Shown here: piece by piece, positions 8,178-17,998 of the stretch | Layout: each line of letters starts with the position of its first letter | Numbering within the stretch: position 1 is the stretch's first letter | Assembly: GCF_003050745.1 (NCBI RefSeq) | Contig: NZ_QAOF01000003.1 | Coordinates: forward strand, 62,001 to 126,000 | Origin: Sphingomonas sp. PP-CE-3G-477 | GTDB taxonomy: Bacteria > Pseudomonadota > Alphaproteobacteria > Sphingomonadales > Sphingomonadaceae | Direction: 5' to 3' | Length of the DNA stretch: 64,000 nucleotides | Translations under genes and position numbers: made by a program | The notes under the pieces: generated by a model | What the model saw: the letters and a program-made list of their open reading frames with translations, nothing else | What the model was told of the DNA's origin: nothing | Databases searched by the model: none

Positions 8178-8857
8178 CGGGCCAGTCCTTCGAGCGTCGG
8201 CAGCAATTCTTCATACCCATCGATCACCGCGTCGGCGCCGAGCTCCGCGACCGGCTGCATGAGGAAACCAAAGCTGCATGCGATCGTCGGCAATCCCGCC
8301 GCTTTCCCGGCCTGGATGTCGAAGATCGAATCGCCGACGAACGCCGCGCGTCCTTCTCCACCCCCGGACTTCCGACAGAGCCGTACCATCTCGTGGATCG
8401 GCATCGGCGACGGCTTCGATTCCGCCATCGTATCGCCGCCGAGAATACATGCGAACCGGTCGGTCAGCCCGAGTTCGCCGAGCACGGTCCGCGCGAACCG
8501 TTCGATCTTGTTGGTGACGATGCCCAGCGTGACACCCTTCGCCGCCAGGGCATCCAGCGCATTGATCACGCCCGGATAAGGCTTTGTCAGCACGCAGATA
8601 TTCGCCTCGTAATAGGCGAGCAGGTCCGCGTGGAGCGTGTCGAGCATCGCCTCGTCATAGCCGCCGGTCGCGGTCAGGCCCTGCTTGAGCATGTGCCGCG
8701 CGCCGCCGCCGATCATCGGCTTGACCTGCTCGACGGTCAGGGGCGGGCGATCGACCGATGCGAGCGCGTGGTTGACCGCGGCGGCAAGGTCTCCACTGGT
8801 GTCGAGCAACGTGCCGTCGAGGTCGAACCCGACGATATCGAAAGAAAAATGCGTCAT
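8174..8857 (-). CDS. gph: Phosphoglycolate phosphatase (HAD family)
   Basis: Hydrolyses 2-phosphoglycolate formed in DNA repair and oxygenase side reactions. The 227-residue protein starts MTHFSFDIVGFDLDGTLLDT, with the HAD nucleophile motif DLDGT; motif II lies in LGIVTNK and motif III/IV in KPSPMPI and FVGDSIFDIQAGKAAG. The start is the ATG at 8857, where HAD homology begins; a longer upstream frame exists opposite glmU and was not used. It is divergent from glmU, with 62 bases between the starts. Confidence 0.88.
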   Translation of the reverse strand: MTHFSFDIVGFDLDGTLLDTSGDLAAAVNHALASVDRPPLTVEQVKPMIGGGARHMLKQGLTATGGYDEAMLDTLHADLLAYYEANICVLTKPYPGVINALDALAAKGVTLGIVTNKIERFARTVLGELGLTDRFACILGGDTMAESKPSPMPIHEMVRLCRKSGGGEGRAAFVGDSIFDIQAGKAAGLPTIACSFGFLMQPVAELGADAVIDGYEELLPTLEGLAR

Positions 8858-8919
8858 TGCGTGCGGGCCTGCCAGCGACGCTATGGAATTGGCAAGGCTT
8901 TCGTGGCAGCGATCCTTCC

Positions 8920-10323
8920 ATGACGACGCATTCCAACGACCAACCGTTTTCGGCGCAGTCCTCCGCGCGCATCCCCGCGCACCCGATCGCGGTCGTGATC
9001 CTCGCCGCCGGCAAGGGCACGCGGATGAAATCCGACCTGCACAAGGTGCTCCACCCGATCGCCGGACGGCCGATGCTGCTGCACCTGGTCGCGAGCGCGG
9101 CGGCGCTGCATCCGGCAAAGACTGTCGTCGTGACCGGGGCAGGGCGCGAGCAGGTCGAAAAGGCGGTCGCGCCGCTCGGCATCGCCACCGCGCTTCAGGC
9201 CGAACAACTCGGTACCGGTCACGCGGTCGCGCAGGCGCGCGAGGCCTTGGCGGGGTTCGATGGCGACGTGCTGATCCTCTACGGCGATGTCCCGCTGGTC
9301 ACCGCCGCGACGATGCAGCGGATGATCGACCGGTTGGAAGGCGACGATACGCCCGCCGTCGTCGTGCTCGGCTTTCGTCCCGCGAATCCCGGCGCCTATG
9401 GTCGCGTCATCGCCGACGCTGCGGGCCGGATGGACCGGATCGTCGAGTATAAGGACGCATCGGAGGCGGAACGCGCGGTGACGCTGTGCAATTCCGGGCT
9501 GATGGCGGTGCGCTCGACCGACCTGTTCGCGTTGCTCGACCGGCTCGGGAACGACAACGCGGCGGGCGAATATTACCTCACCGATATCGTCGGTCTGGCG
9601 GGCGCCGACGGCCGCTCGTCCGCCGTCATCGAAACCGGCGCGGACGAGGTCGCCGGCGTCAACAGCCGCGGCGAACTCGCTGGGGTCGAAGCCTCATGGC
9701 AGGCCGCGCGTCGCGCGCAGGCGATGGCGGACGGCGCGACGTTGATCGCTCCCGACACCGTCTGGTTCTCGCATGACACGCAGCTCGGTCGCGACGTCGT
9801 GATCGAACCCAACGTCGTCTTCGGCCCTGGCGCGCGCATCGCGGACGGCGCGACGATCCACGCGTTCAGCCACGTCGAGGGGGCCTCGGTCGGCATGGGC
9901 GCGAACGTAGGGCCTTTCGCCCGCCTCCGCCCCGGCGCGGACCTGCGTGCGGATGCCAAGGTCGGCAATTTCGTCGAGGTAAAGAAGGCGATCATCGGCG
10001 AGGGCGCGAAGGTCAGCCACCTCACCTATATCGGCGACGCGGACATCGGCTCGGGCGCGAACATCGGTGCGGGCACGATCACCTGCAATTACGACGGCTA
10101 TTTCAAATACCGGACCGTCGTCGGCGAGGGCGCGTTCATCGGTTCCAACTCCGCGCTGGTCGCGCCTGTCACGATCGGCGCCGGCGCGATCGTCGCGGCG
10201 GGATCGGTCGTGACGCAGGACGTCGAGACCGACGCGCTCGCGCTGGTCCGCCCGTCTCAGATCGCCAAGCCCGGCTGGGCCAAGCGCTTTCGAGAGCGGA
10301 TGCTGGCAAGGAAGCGGTCATGA
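8920..10323 (+). CDS. glmU: Bifunctional UDP-GlcNAc pyrophosphorylase / GlcN-1-P acetyltransferase
   Basis: Catalyses the last two steps to UDP-N-acetylglucosamine for peptidoglycan and LPS. The N-terminal uridyltransferase shows VVILAAGKGTRMKSDLHKVL; the usual PKVL reads HKVL here. LYGDVPLV and EYYLTDIV follow. The C-terminal half is a left-handed beta-helix with hexapeptide repeats (GANIGAGTITCNYDGYFKY, GAFIGSNSALVAPVTIGAGA). Length 467 residues, usual for the family, with a short polar N-terminal tail. Start chosen at the ATG after the region shared with gph. It overlaps the next gene by 4 bases. Confidence 0.93.
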   Translation: MTTHSNDQPFSAQSSARIPAHPIAVVILAAGKGTRMKSDLHKVLHPIAGRPMLLHLVASAAALHPAKTVVVTGAGREQVEKAVAPLGIATALQAEQLGTGHAVAQAREALAGFDGDVLILYGDVPLVTAATMQRMIDRLEGDDTPAVVVLGFRPANPGAYGRVIADAAGRMDRIVEYKDASEAERAVTLCNSGLMAVRSTDLFALLDRLGNDNAAGEYYLTDIVGLAGADGRSSAVIETGADEVAGVNSRGELAGVEASWQAARRAQAMADGATLIAPDTVWFSHDTQLGRDVVIEPNVVFGPGARIADGATIHAFSHVEGASVGMGANVGPFARLRPGADLRADAKVGNFVEVKKAIIGEGAKVSHLTYIGDADIGSGANIGAGTITCNYDGYFKYRTVVGEGAFIGSNSALVAPVTIGAGAIVAAGSVVTQDVETDALALVRPSQIAKPGWAKRFRERMLARKRS

Positions 10324-10754
10324 AGGCGGTCGCGCTCGTTGCCGTGCTGGCGCTGGCAGGCTGTGCGACGCCGCAGGTTTCGCGCGACGCGATCCCGCCG
10401 ATGCTCGCGATCGAGCGCGCGGCGGGCTTGGCACCCGGCGCCTATCCCGGCGTCTTCGTGATGACGGTTCGCGCGTCGGGCCGGCAGGGCGCCAGCCTCT
10501 ATCTCAATTCGGAAAGCGATTACCGGGACCCGCGCAACCTGTCGTTCGAGGTTCGGCCGATCGCGCAGGCGCAGCTCGAAGCGCGGTTGGGCGCACCCGC
10601 AGAGACTGTGCTGCAGGGACGGACGATCCGCGTCGATGGCGAAGCGCGCCGGGTGCGGATCGACTTCACCGCGGACGGTCGCCCGACCGGCAAATATTAC
10701 TACCAGACCCATGTCGTCATCGAGCGGGGCGAACAGCTCCTCTCGGTCGACTGA
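10320..10754 (+). CDS. Small lipoprotein of unknown function between glmU and glmS
   Basis: A 144-residue protein with a lipoprotein signal peptide, MKAVALVAVLALAGC, lipidated at Cys15. The mature part looks beta-rich and has no motif I recognise. The ATG overlaps the glmU stop (ATGA) and glmS begins 21 bases later, so all three are very likely cotranscribed. Nothing ties it functionally to amino-sugar synthesis except position. Confidence 0.75.
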   Translation: MKAVALVAVLALAGCATPQVSRDAIPPMLAIERAAGLAPGAYPGVFVMTVRASGRQGASLYLNSESDYRDPRNLSFEVRPIAQAQLEARLGAPAETVLQGRTIRVDGEARRVRIDFTADGRPTGKYYYQTHVVIERGEQLLSVD

Positions 10755-10775
10755 ACGAACGGACGGACGGACTAT

Positions 10776-12599
10776 ATGTGTGGCATCGTTGGAATTCTGA
10801 GCGGCGAAGACGTCGCGGGCCGTTTGCTCGATGGCCTCAAGCGGCTCGAATATCGCGGCTATGACTCGGCCGGGATCGCCACCGACAATGACGGCGCGAT
10901 CGAGCGCCGGCGCGCGTCGGGCAAGCTCGTCAATCTTGCGAACGAACTCGCCGCGCATCCGCTGCCCGGCAAGACCGGTATCGCGCATACGCGTTGGGCG
11001 ACGCATGGCGGCCCGACGACCAACAATGCACACCCGCACGCGACCGGCGAGGTCGCGGTGGTCCACAACGGCATCATCGAGAACTTCAAACCGCTGCGCG
11101 ACGAACTGATCGCGCGCGGCCGGACGTTCACCAGCGAGACCGACACCGAAGTCGTCGCGCATCTGATCAGCGAGAAGGTCGAGGCGGGCATGGACCCGGT
11201 ATCGGCCGTCCGCGAGATACTCCCGCGCCTGCACGGTGCATTCGCGCTCGCGATCCTGTTCCGCCAGCATCCCGATCTGTTGATCGGCGCGCGCCTCGGC
11301 TCGCCACTGGTCGTCGGGCACGGCGAGGGCGAGATGTATCTCGGCTCGGACGCGCTGGCGCTCGCGCCGCTTACGCAGCGGATCGCGTATCTCGACGAGG
11401 GCGACTGGGTCGTGCTGACCCGCGACGGAGCGCAGGTCTACGACCGCGACAATGCTCCCGTCGATCGCGCGATCACGCTGTCCGGGATCACCGGCGAGGT
11501 GATCTCGAAGGGTAACCACAAGCATTACATGCTCAAGGAGATCTACGAGCAGCCGATCGTCGTCGCGCAGACGCTCCGCTCGTACCTCAAGCGGATGGAA
11601 GGCGAGGTGTCGCTGCCGATCCCCGAGTTCGACCTGTCGACGATCAAGCGCGTCACGATCGTCGCATGCGGGACGAGCTTCTACGCCGGCATGGTCGCCA
11701 AATACTGGTTCGAGCAGTTCGCGCGCGTGCCGGTTGACCTCGATGTCGCCTCCGAATTTCGCTACCGAGCGCCGGTGATGGAAGACGGCGGCCTTGCGCT
11801 CTTCATCTCGCAATCGGGCGAGACCGCGGACACGCTCGCGGCGTTGCGCCATGCGAAGGCCGAGGGGCAGAAGATCGCGGTCGTCGTCAACGTCCCGACC
11901 AGCTCGATGGCGCGCGAGGCGGATCTGTTGCTCCCGACGCATGCCGGCCCCGAGATCGGCGTCGCCTCGACCAAGGCGTTCACCTGCCAGCTTGCCGTGC
12001 TCGCCGCACTCGCCGCGAACCTGGCGCGCGCGAAGGGTTTGCTGACGAGGGACCAGGAGCGCGAGATCGTCCGCCACCTCGCCGAGGCGCCCGCCGCGCT
12101 CAACGGCGCGCTGGCGTATGACGAAGCGATCGAGGCGATGGCGCACAACATCGCCGGCGCGCGCGACGTGCTGTATCTCGGCCGCGGGACGGATTACCCG
12201 CTGGCGCTCGAGGGCGCGCTCAAGCTGAAGGAAATCAGCTACATCCATGCCGAGGGCTATGCCGCGGGCGAGATGAAGCACGGCCCGATCGCGTTGATCG
12301 ACGAGCATGTCCCGGTCATCGTCATCGCGCCGTCGGGTCCGCTGTTCGACAAGACCGTCAGCAACATGCAGGAGGTGATGGCGCGCGGCGGCAAGGTCGT
12401 GCTGATCTCCGATTACGACGGCATCCAGGCGGCCGGCGAAGGCTGCATGGCGACGATCACCATGCCCAAGGTCCACCCGCTGATCGCGCCTTTGGTGTAT
12501 GCGGTGCCCGTGCAGTTGCTGGCGTATCACGTCGCGGTGCTGAAGGGCACGGATGTCGACCAGCCGCGTAACCTCGCGAAGAGCGTGACGGTCGAATAA
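10776..12599 (+). CDS. glmS: Glutamine-fructose-6-phosphate aminotransferase
   Basis: Makes glucosamine-6-phosphate from fructose-6-phosphate and glutamine, the first step of the hexosamine pathway that GlmU finishes. The 607-residue length is standard. The product begins MCGIVGIL, giving the catalytic Cys1 after Met removal. HTRWATHG and HNGIIENF belong to the glutaminase domain; two SIS domains follow (ACGTSFYAG, SQSGETADT, then GRGTDYPLALEGALKLKE); the C-terminus LAKSVTVE is the conserved sugar-binding tail. No glmS ribozyme is seen upstream, as expected outside Firmicutes. Confidence 0.95.
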   Translation: MCGIVGILSGEDVAGRLLDGLKRLEYRGYDSAGIATDNDGAIERRRASGKLVNLANELAAHPLPGKTGIAHTRWATHGGPTTNNAHPHATGEVAVVHNGIIENFKPLRDELIARGRTFTSETDTEVVAHLISEKVEAGMDPVSAVREILPRLHGAFALAILFRQHPDLLIGARLGSPLVVGHGEGEMYLGSDALALAPLTQRIAYLDEGDWVVLTRDGAQVYDRDNAPVDRAITLSGITGEVISKGNHKHYMLKEIYEQPIVVAQTLRSYLKRMEGEVSLPIPEFDLSTIKRVTIVACGTSFYAGMVAKYWFEQFARVPVDLDVASEFRYRAPVMEDGGLALFISQSGETADTLAALRHAKAEGQKIAVVVNVPTSSMAREADLLLPTHAGPEIGVASTKAFTCQLAVLAALAANLARAKGLLTRDQEREIVRHLAEAPAALNGALAYDEAIEAMAHNIAGARDVLYLGRGTDYPLALEGALKLKEISYIHAEGYAAGEMKHGPIALIDEHVPVIVIAPSGPLFDKTVSNMQEVMARGGKVVLISDYDGIQAAGEGCMATITMPKVHPLIAPLVYAVPVQLLAYHVAVLKGTDVDQPRNLAKSVTVE

Positions 12600-12641
12600 C
12601 GGTCAGCTTTCCGTCGGGTCGTACACCTCGAGATAAGGCCG

Positions 12642-12746
12642 CCACCCCGGCGAAGGCCGGGGCCCAGTTTGGGGGACGGTAGTAACGACGGATGGTCCGC
12701 TGTTACGACGACCTTTCCAACTGGGCCCCGGCCTTCGCCGGGGTGG
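12642..12746. repeat. Palindromic repeat, family A
   Basis: Arms CCACCCCGGCGAAGGCCGGG and complement at about 12642-12671 and 12715-12746. It lies between glmS and the glycine riboswitch; the gap from 12600 to 13115 holds this element, about 110 bases of plain sequence likely containing the gcv promoter, and the riboswitch. Confidence 0.85.
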
Positions 12747-12861
12747 TGCTTTCTTCTCAGGTCGAGCTGGCGTTTTCTCCTCGAATCCCAAACCCTCGAT
12801 TGACTAAAATTGTGCGCCGCGTCACAACTCGCGGCGTCGATGTCGGGCAACCGGCATGGCA

Positions 12862-13064
12862 CCGCGCGGGAGAGCGTTTCCGGTCCTTTCAGGGCTGATG
12901 GAACCGCCGAAGGAGCAACCACCCCGGAATCTCTCAGGCACCAGAGACCGCGCGGGGCTGATCGACACTCTGGAAAGCGTCCTGGCCTCGCGCCGAGGGC
13001 CACCGAAGGGGTAAGCGCTGGACATTGTTCGCGCGAAAGCTCTCAGGTCCCGTGACAGAGGGGG
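12862..13064 (+). promoter_or_regulatory. Tandem glycine riboswitch controlling the gcv operon
   Basis: Two consecutive glycine aptamers are visible. Aptamer 1 (about 12865-12953) begins GCGGGAGAG and contains CGCCGAAGGAGCAA and ATCTCTCAGGCACCAGAGACCGC. Aptamer 2 (about 12966-13064) begins CTCTGGAAAGCG and contains CACCGAAGGGGTAA and AAGCTCTCAGG then GACAGAGG. These are the gcvT-RNA core motifs. The element ends about 50 bases before gcvT. In this class glycine binding generally turns on the cleavage genes. No obvious intrinsic terminator follows, so control may be at translation; that point is inference. Confidence 0.92.
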
Positions 13065-13115
13065 TTCGGATCGTTGCACCCATTGGTGCCGCGCGCCCCT
13101 TCGACGGAGACGACC

Positions 13116-14363
13116 ATGAGCGAACCAGAACTGCGCGATTACGCCAGCATCATCGACCAGGCCGACGATTACGTCGAGCCCGAGATCCTGCCATTGCCGC
13201 TCGACGCATGGCACCGCGCACACGGCGCGCGGATGGTCGAGTTCGCCGGCTACGAGATGCCGATCCAGTATGAAGGCATCATGGCCGAGCACGCCTGGAC
13301 GCGCGACTCGGCCGGGCTGTTCGACGTCAGCCACATGGGCCAGCTCGTCTTCTCCGGTGAAGGCGTCGCGCATGCGCTCGAAACCGTCCTGCCGGGCGAC
13401 ATTGCGGGGCTCGGCGAAGGCAAGATGCGCTATTCGCTGCTGCTCGCGCAGGACGGCGGCATCCTCGACGACCTGATGGCTACGCGCCTGCCCGACGACC
13501 AGCCGTCGCCGTTCTCCGCGCAGGACGTCGAGCCCGAGGCGTACGACCCGCTCCACCCGTCGCCGACCGCTAGCGGCAGCTTCTACGTCGTCGTCAACGG
13601 CGCGACCAAGTACGACGACATCAGCTACCTGATCGAGCATCTGCCCGACGACGTCACGATCAACATCCTCGAAGACCAGGCGCTGCTCGCGGTGCAGGGG
13701 CCCAAGGCGGTCGAGGCAGTCGCGCGGATCGTTTCCGGCGTCGACGCGCTCGTGTTCATGACCGCCGGTGCGTTCCACTGGAACGACGTCCCGCTCTGGA
13801 TCAGCCGCTCGGGCTACACCGGCGAGGACGGCGTCGAGATCTCGCTCCCCGCCGAGCACGCCGTCGCGTTCGCCGACGCGCTGCTAGCGCTCCCCGAGAT
13901 CAAGCCGATCGGCCTCGGTGCGCGCGATTCGCTGCGCCTCGAAGCCGGCCTGCCGCTCTACGGCCACGACCTCGATCCCGAGATTACGCCGGTCATGGCC
14001 GACCTCGGCTTCGCGTTGTCGAAGCGTCGCCGCGAAGCCGCCGACTTCCCCGGTGCCGAGCGAATTCTGACCCAGCGCGAGCACGGCCCCGCCACCAAGC
14101 GAGTCGGCCTGATCGTCGAGGGCCGCCAGCCCGCGCGCGAAGGCGCCGAGGTTATCGACGACACCGGCGCGGCGATCGGCCGCCTCACCAGCGGAGGCTT
14201 CGCACCGACGCTCGGGAAGCCGATCGCGATGGCCTATGTGCCGCTCGCGCTCGCCGCCCCCGGCACCCGCATCGAGATCGCGCAACGCGGCAAGGTCCAC
14301 ACCGCCACCGTCACCGCGATGCCCTTCATTCCCCACCGCTACGTCCGCGCAGGAGCCAAGTGA
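13116..14363 (+). CDS. gcvT: Glycine cleavage system T protein (aminomethyltransferase)
   Basis: Transfers the methylene group from the aminomethyl-lipoyl H protein to tetrahydrofolate, releasing ammonia. Family motifs include [39 protein letters not shown] and [19 protein letters not shown]. At 415 residues it is longer than the ~365 of E. coli: there is an extra acidic N-terminus of about 30 residues and an insertion around residues 120-150 ([20 protein letters not shown]). Start chosen at ATG 13116 with GGAG 6 bases upstream; the ATG lies about 50 bases beyond the riboswitch. Confidence 0.93.
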   Translation: MSEPELRDYASIIDQADDYVEPEILPLPLDAWHRAHGARMVEFAGYEMPIQYEGIMAEHAWTRDSAGLFDVSHMGQLVFSGEGVAHALETVLPGDIAGLGEGKMRYSLLLAQDGGILDDLMATRLPDDQPSPFSAQDVEPEAYDPLHPSPTASGSFYVVVNGATKYDDISYLIEHLPDDVTINILEDQALLAVQGPKAVEAVARIVSGVDALVFMTAGAFHWNDVPLWISRSGYTGEDGVEISLPAEHAVAFADALLALPEIKPIGLGARDSLRLEAGLPLYGHDLDPEITPVMADLGFALSKRRREAADFPGAERILTQREHGPATKRVGLIVEGRQPAREGAEVIDDTGAAIGRLTSGGFAPTLGKPIAMAYVPLALAAPGTRIEIAQRGKVHTATVTAMPFIPHRYVRAGAK

Positions 14364-14364
14364 T

Positions 14365-14736
14365 ATGAGCCGTTACTTCACGCAGGATCATGAATGGGTC
14401 GACGTCGACGGTGATGTCGGCACCGTCGGCATTTCGGAATACGCGCAGAGCCAGCTCGGCGACGTCGTGTTCGTCGATGTCCCCGAAGCCGGCAAGACGC
14501 TGAGCAAGGGCGACGAAGCCGCAGTCGTCGAGTCGGTCAAGGCCGCCTCGGACGTGTACTCCCCGGTCTCGGGCACCGTCACCGAGGGCAACGCGGCTTT
14601 GACCGACGACTCCAGCCTGGTGAACTCGGACGCCGAAGCGGCTGGCTGGTTCTTTAAGCTGACGCTCAGCGACCCGAGCGAACTCGACAGCCTGATGGAC
14701 GAAGCCGCCTACGCAGCCTTCGTCGAGAAGCTCTGA
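14365..14736 (+). CDS. gcvH: Glycine cleavage system H protein
   Basis: Lipoyl carrier that shuttles the aminomethyl intermediate between the P, T and L proteins. The 123-residue product begins [20 protein letters not shown] and carries the lipoylation site ESVKAASD with Lys59. The ATG follows the gcvT stop by one base, so the pair is coupled. Confidence 0.95.
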   Translation: MSRYFTQDHEWVDVDGDVGTVGISEYAQSQLGDVVFVDVPEAGKTLSKGDEAAVVESVKAASDVYSPVSGTVTEGNAALTDDSSLVNSDAEAAGWFFKLTLSDPSELDSLMDEAAYAAFVEKL

Positions 14737-14744
14737 TCTAACTG

Positions 14745-14842
14745 CTCCCCTCCCGCTTGCGGGAGGGGTCGGGGGAGGGGCTGGTACAGTCGTTCCCCGT
14801 CTCATTCCCTCCCCCGACCCCTCCCGTGAACGGGAGGGGAGG
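14745..14842. repeat. Palindromic repeat, family G (CTCCCCTCCCG arms), inside the gcv operon
   Basis: Arms CTCCCCTCCCGCTTGCGGGA at the left and ACCCCTCCCGTGAACGGGAG at the right pair with each other and each also folds on itself, with a centre of about 30 bases. It fills the whole gcvH-gcvPA gap. The right arm runs directly into GGAG at 14841-14844, the ribosome-binding site of gcvPA. Confidence 0.8.
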
Positions 14843-14850
14843 AGACTAGA

Positions 14851-16209
14851 ATGCGCTACCTTCCCCTGACCCAGCCCGATCGCGCAGAAATGCTCGCCGT
14901 CATCGGCGCCGCGACCATCGACGACCTCTTCGTCGACGTGCCCGAAGCCGCACGCCTCGACGGCCCGGTCCGCGACCTGCCGATGCACGTCTCCGAAATG
15001 GCGGTCGAACGCCACATGTCGGCGCTCGCCAAGAAGAACCTCACCGCGGGCGAAGCGCCGTTCTTCCTCGGCTGCGGTGCGTACAAGCACCACGTCCCCG
15101 CGTCGGTCGACCACCTGATCCAGCGCGGCGAGTTCCTCACCGCCTACACGCCGTACCAGCCCGAAATCGCGCAGGGCACGCTGCAGATGCTGTTCGAGTT
15201 CCAGACTCAGGTCGCGCGGCTGCTCGGCACCGACGTCGCCAACGCCTCGATGTACGACGGTTCGACCGCGTGCTGGGAAGCGATCGTGATGGCGCGTCGC
15301 ATCACCAAGCGGGGCAAGACGATCCTGTCGTCGGGCCTCCACCCGCATTACGTCTCGGTCGCGAACACGATGGCCAAGTTCACCGGCGACGTGCTCGACA
15401 CGACCGCGCCCGAACTGGTCGCCGACATGGACCTCGACCAGCTGATCGCGAAGATCGACGACGATACGTCGTGCGTCGTCGTCCAATACCCCGACATCCT
15501 CGGCCGCATCGCCGACCTGCGCCCGCTCGCCGACGCCTGCCACGCGAAGAAGGCGCTGCTGATCGCGGTCGTCACCGAGCCGGTCGCGCTGGGCGCGATC
15601 ACCTCGCCCGGCGAGATGGACGCGGACATCGTCGTCGGCGAAGGCCAGTCGCTCGGCGTCGGCCTCCAGTTCGGCGGGCCTTATGTGGGCCTGTTCGGGT
15701 GCAAGGACAAATACGTCCGCCAGATGCCCGGTCGCCTCTGCGGCGAGACCGTCGACGCCGATGGCCGCCGCGGCTTCGTCCTGACCCTGTCGACCCGCGA
15801 GCAGCACATCCGCCGCGAAAAGGCGACGTCGAACATCTGCACCAACTCGGGGCTCTGCGCGCTGGCCTTCTCGATCCACATGACGCTGCTCGGCGAAGCC
15901 GGCCTGCGCCAATTGGCCGAAGTGAACCACGCAGGCGCAGTGTCCGCGGCCGAACGCCTCTCGCAGATTCCCGGCGTGGAATTGGTAAACGACAGCTTCT
16001 TCAACGAGTTCACGTTGAAGCTCCCGACCGAAGCCCGCCCCGTCGTCCGCACGCTCGCCGATCGCGGCATCCTGGCCGGCGTATCGCTTGGCCGTTTGTA
16101 CCCCGGCCAGGACGCCCTCGCGAACGGCCTCGTCGTCGCCGTGACGGAAACGACCACCGCAGAGGACGTCGAAACGCTTGCGTCCGCACTCCAGGAGATA
16201 CTGGCATGA
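14851..16209 (+). CDS. gcvPA: Glycine dehydrogenase (decarboxylating) subunit 1
   Basis: N-terminal half of the split P protein, which with GcvPB decarboxylates glycine using PLP. The 452-residue protein starts [20 protein letters not shown] and includes [38 protein letters not shown] and the GRLCGETVD segment. The split architecture is normal for many bacteria. GGAG from the preceding palindromic element lies 6 bases before ATG; the stop overlaps the gcvPB start (ATGA). Confidence 0.94.
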   Translation: MRYLPLTQPDRAEMLAVIGAATIDDLFVDVPEAARLDGPVRDLPMHVSEMAVERHMSALAKKNLTAGEAPFFLGCGAYKHHVPASVDHLIQRGEFLTAYTPYQPEIAQGTLQMLFEFQTQVARLLGTDVANASMYDGSTACWEAIVMARRITKRGKTILSSGLHPHYVSVANTMAKFTGDVLDTTAPELVADMDLDQLIAKIDDDTSCVVVQYPDILGRIADLRPLADACHAKKALLIAVVTEPVALGAITSPGEMDADIVVGEGQSLGVGLQFGGPYVGLFGCKDKYVRQMPGRLCGETVDADGRRGFVLTLSTREQHIRREKATSNICTNSGLCALAFSIHMTLLGEAGLRQLAEVNHAGAVSAAERLSQIPGVELVNDSFFNEFTLKLPTEARPVVRTLADRGILAGVSLGRLYPGQDALANGLVVAVTETTTAEDVETLASALQEILA

Positions 16210-17843
16210 GCATCAACCAGAGCGGCTGGCGCCCGACCTCGCCCGAGGCGAACACGGGTAACGTCCCCGCACCGGTAACCGGCAACAAGGCGCTGATGCT
16301 GGAAGAAGCCCTGATCTTCGAGATCGGCGACGGCGTGACGACAGGCGTCGATTTCGACACCTTTGGTTCTCCTGCGAACGCAGGAGCCCAGGGTTCCAAA
16401 GACGCCGCTCGCAACCCTGGATTCCTGCGTTCGCAGGAAAACAAACTGGGCGGGTTGCTCCGCACCGCACCCATCGGCCTCCCCGGTCTCTCCGAGCCCG
16501 AAACCGTCCGCCACTACACCCGCCTCTCACGCCAGAACTACGGCATCGACCTCGGCTTCTTCCCGCTCGGCTCGTGCACCATGAAGCACAACCCGCGCCT
16601 CAACGAGAAGATGGCGCGGCTGCCTGGGTTCTCCGACGTCCACCCGCTCCAGCCGGTCGACACCGTGCAGGGCGCACTCGAAGTCATCCACCAGCTCGCG
16701 CACTGGCTCGTCACGCTTACCGGCATGACCTCGGTCGCGATGAGCCCGAAGGCGGGCGCACACGGCGAACTCTGCGGCATCCTGGCGATCCGCGCCGCAC
16801 TGGAAGCCAAGGGCGAAGGCGCGCGGAAGATCATCCTCGTCCCCGAGAGCGCGCACGGCACCAACCCCGCCACCGCAGCCTTCGCCGGCTATAGCGTCGA
16901 GGATATCCCCGCCACCGCCGAAGGCCGCGTCGACACCGCCGCGCTGAAGGCCCGGCTCGGCCCCGACGTCGCCGGCGTGATGATCACCAACCCCAACACG
17001 TGTGGACTGTTCGAGCGCGACATGCGCGAAATCTCCGACGCGGTGCACGCGGCGGGCGGCTTCGTCTATTGCGACGGCGCGAACTTCAACGCGATCGTCG
17101 GCCGCGTCCGGCCCGGCGATCTCGGCATCGACGCGATGCACATCAACCTGCACAAGACCTTCTCGACCCCGCACGGCGGCGGCGGCCCGGGCTCGGGCCC
17201 GGTGGTGTTCTCGGAGGCTTTGACTCCCTACGCACCGCTCCCGTTCGTCGAGAACCAGGACGGCCAGTTCGTCCTCGTCGAGGAAGAAACCGCAGGCGAA
17301 CATCACGCGGGCAGCTTCGGCCGCATGGTCGCGTTCCACGGCCAGATGGGCATGTTCACGCGCGCGCTGACCTACATCCTCAGCCACGGTGCGGACGGTC
17401 TTCGCCAGGTGTCGGAGGATGCGGTGCTCAACGCGAACTACATCCTGCGCAGTCTCGACGACACGCTCGACGCACCGTTCGGCCCCTCGGGTCCGTGCAT
17501 GCACGAGGCGCTGTTCTCGGACTCTGGCCTCGCCGCCGGTTTCTCGACGATCGACATCGCGAAGGGCCTGATCGACGAGGGCTTCCACCCGATGACGATG
17601 TACTTCCCGCTCGTCGTCCACGGCGCGATGCTGGTCGAGCCGACCGAGACCGAATCGAAGGCAGCCCTCGACCAGTTCATCGCCGCGCTCCGCTCGGTCG
17701 CCGAACGCGCGAAAGCCGGCGACCCCAGCCTCAAGACCGCCCCGCACTTCGCCCCCCGCGCGCGCCTCGACGAGACGCTTGCGGCACGGAAACCGGTCCT
17801 GGTCTGGAAGGACCCCGCTCCGCTAGCGCAGGCGGCGGAGTAG
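16206..17843 (+). CDS. gcvPB: Glycine dehydrogenase (decarboxylating) subunit 2, with an in-frame repeat insertion
   Basis: PLP-bearing half of the split P protein. Conserved blocks include [16 protein letters not shown] and the PLP-lysine motif [18 protein letters not shown]. The product is 545 residues. Residues about 54-79 ([10 protein letters not shown] to LRSQEN) are encoded by a complete copy of palindromic repeat family D and sit in the linker between the N-terminal segment TTGVDF and [18 protein letters not shown]; from my knowledge of the family nothing equivalent is expected there. The frame is intact through and after the insertion and all catalytic blocks remain, so the gene is probably functional. 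Confidence 0.93.
   Translation: MSINQSGWRPTSPEANTGNVPAPVTGNKALMLEEALIFEIGDGVTTGVDFDTFGSPANAGAQGSKDAARNPGFLRSQENKLGGLLRTAPIGLPGLSEPETVRHYTRLSRQNYGIDLGFFPLGSCTMKHNPRLNEKMARLPGFSDVHPLQPVDTVQGALEVIHQLAHWLVTLTGMTSVAMSPKAGAHGELCGILAIRAALEAKGEGARKIILVPESAHGTNPATAAFAGYSVEDIPATAEGRVDTAALKARLGPDVAGVMITNPNTCGLFERDMREISDAVHAAGGFVYCDGANFNAIVGRVRPGDLGIDAMHINLHKTFSTPHGGGGPGSGPVVFSEALTPYAPLPFVENQDGQFVLVEEETAGEHHAGSFGRMVAFHGQMGMFTRALTYILSHGADGLRQVSEDAVLNANYILRSLDDTLDAPFGPSGPCMHEALFSDSGLAAGFSTIDIAKGLIDEGFHPMTMYFPLVVHGAMLVEPTETESKAALDQFIAALRSVAERAKAGDPSLKTAPHFAPRARLDETLAARKPVLVWKDPAPLAQAAE
16365..16441. repeat. Palindromic repeat family D inserted in frame within gcvPB
   Basis: TTCTCCTGCGAACGCAGGAG at the left and CCTGCGTTCGCAGGAAAA at the right, with CCAGGGTT and AACCCTGG just inside, giving nested inverted repeats. 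The same element lies between genes at 17858-17933, about 1.4 kb away, and at 45853-45927. Translated in the gcvPB frame it gives a polar, Gly/Ala/Asn-rich stretch without stops. Confidence 0.88.
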
Positions 17844-17857
17844 CTTCTGGGATAGTT

Positions 17858-17933
17858 GTTCTCCTGCGAACGCAGGAGCCCAAGGTTACGAACGCAACCG
17901 CCCGTAACCCTGGATTCCTGCAGACGAAGGAAA
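17858..17933. repeat. Palindromic repeat, family D
   Basis: Left arm TTCTCCTGCGAACGCAGGAG is identical to the gcvPB copy; the right arm is decayed (CTGCAGACGAAGGAAAA in place of the full palindrome). It follows the gcvPB stop within 15 bases and may serve as a 3' end structure for the gcv transcript. Confidence 0.8.
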
Positions 17934-17998
17934 ACGGATTGCCCAGGGCACCGCAACCGATCTAGCCTCCGCCCCAACAGGGGTGGGGGCCAGGATCG

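Noticed and set aside
10257-12530. Open minus-strand frame of more than 750 codons opposite glmS
   Set aside because: Arg/Asp/His-rich composition with no motif, and it lies wholly antisense to a certain gene; such long shadows are normal at this GC content.
16365-16441. Treating gcvPB as a pseudogene because of the repeat insertion
   Set aside because: The insertion keeps the frame and all conserved blocks, including the PLP lysine, are intact.
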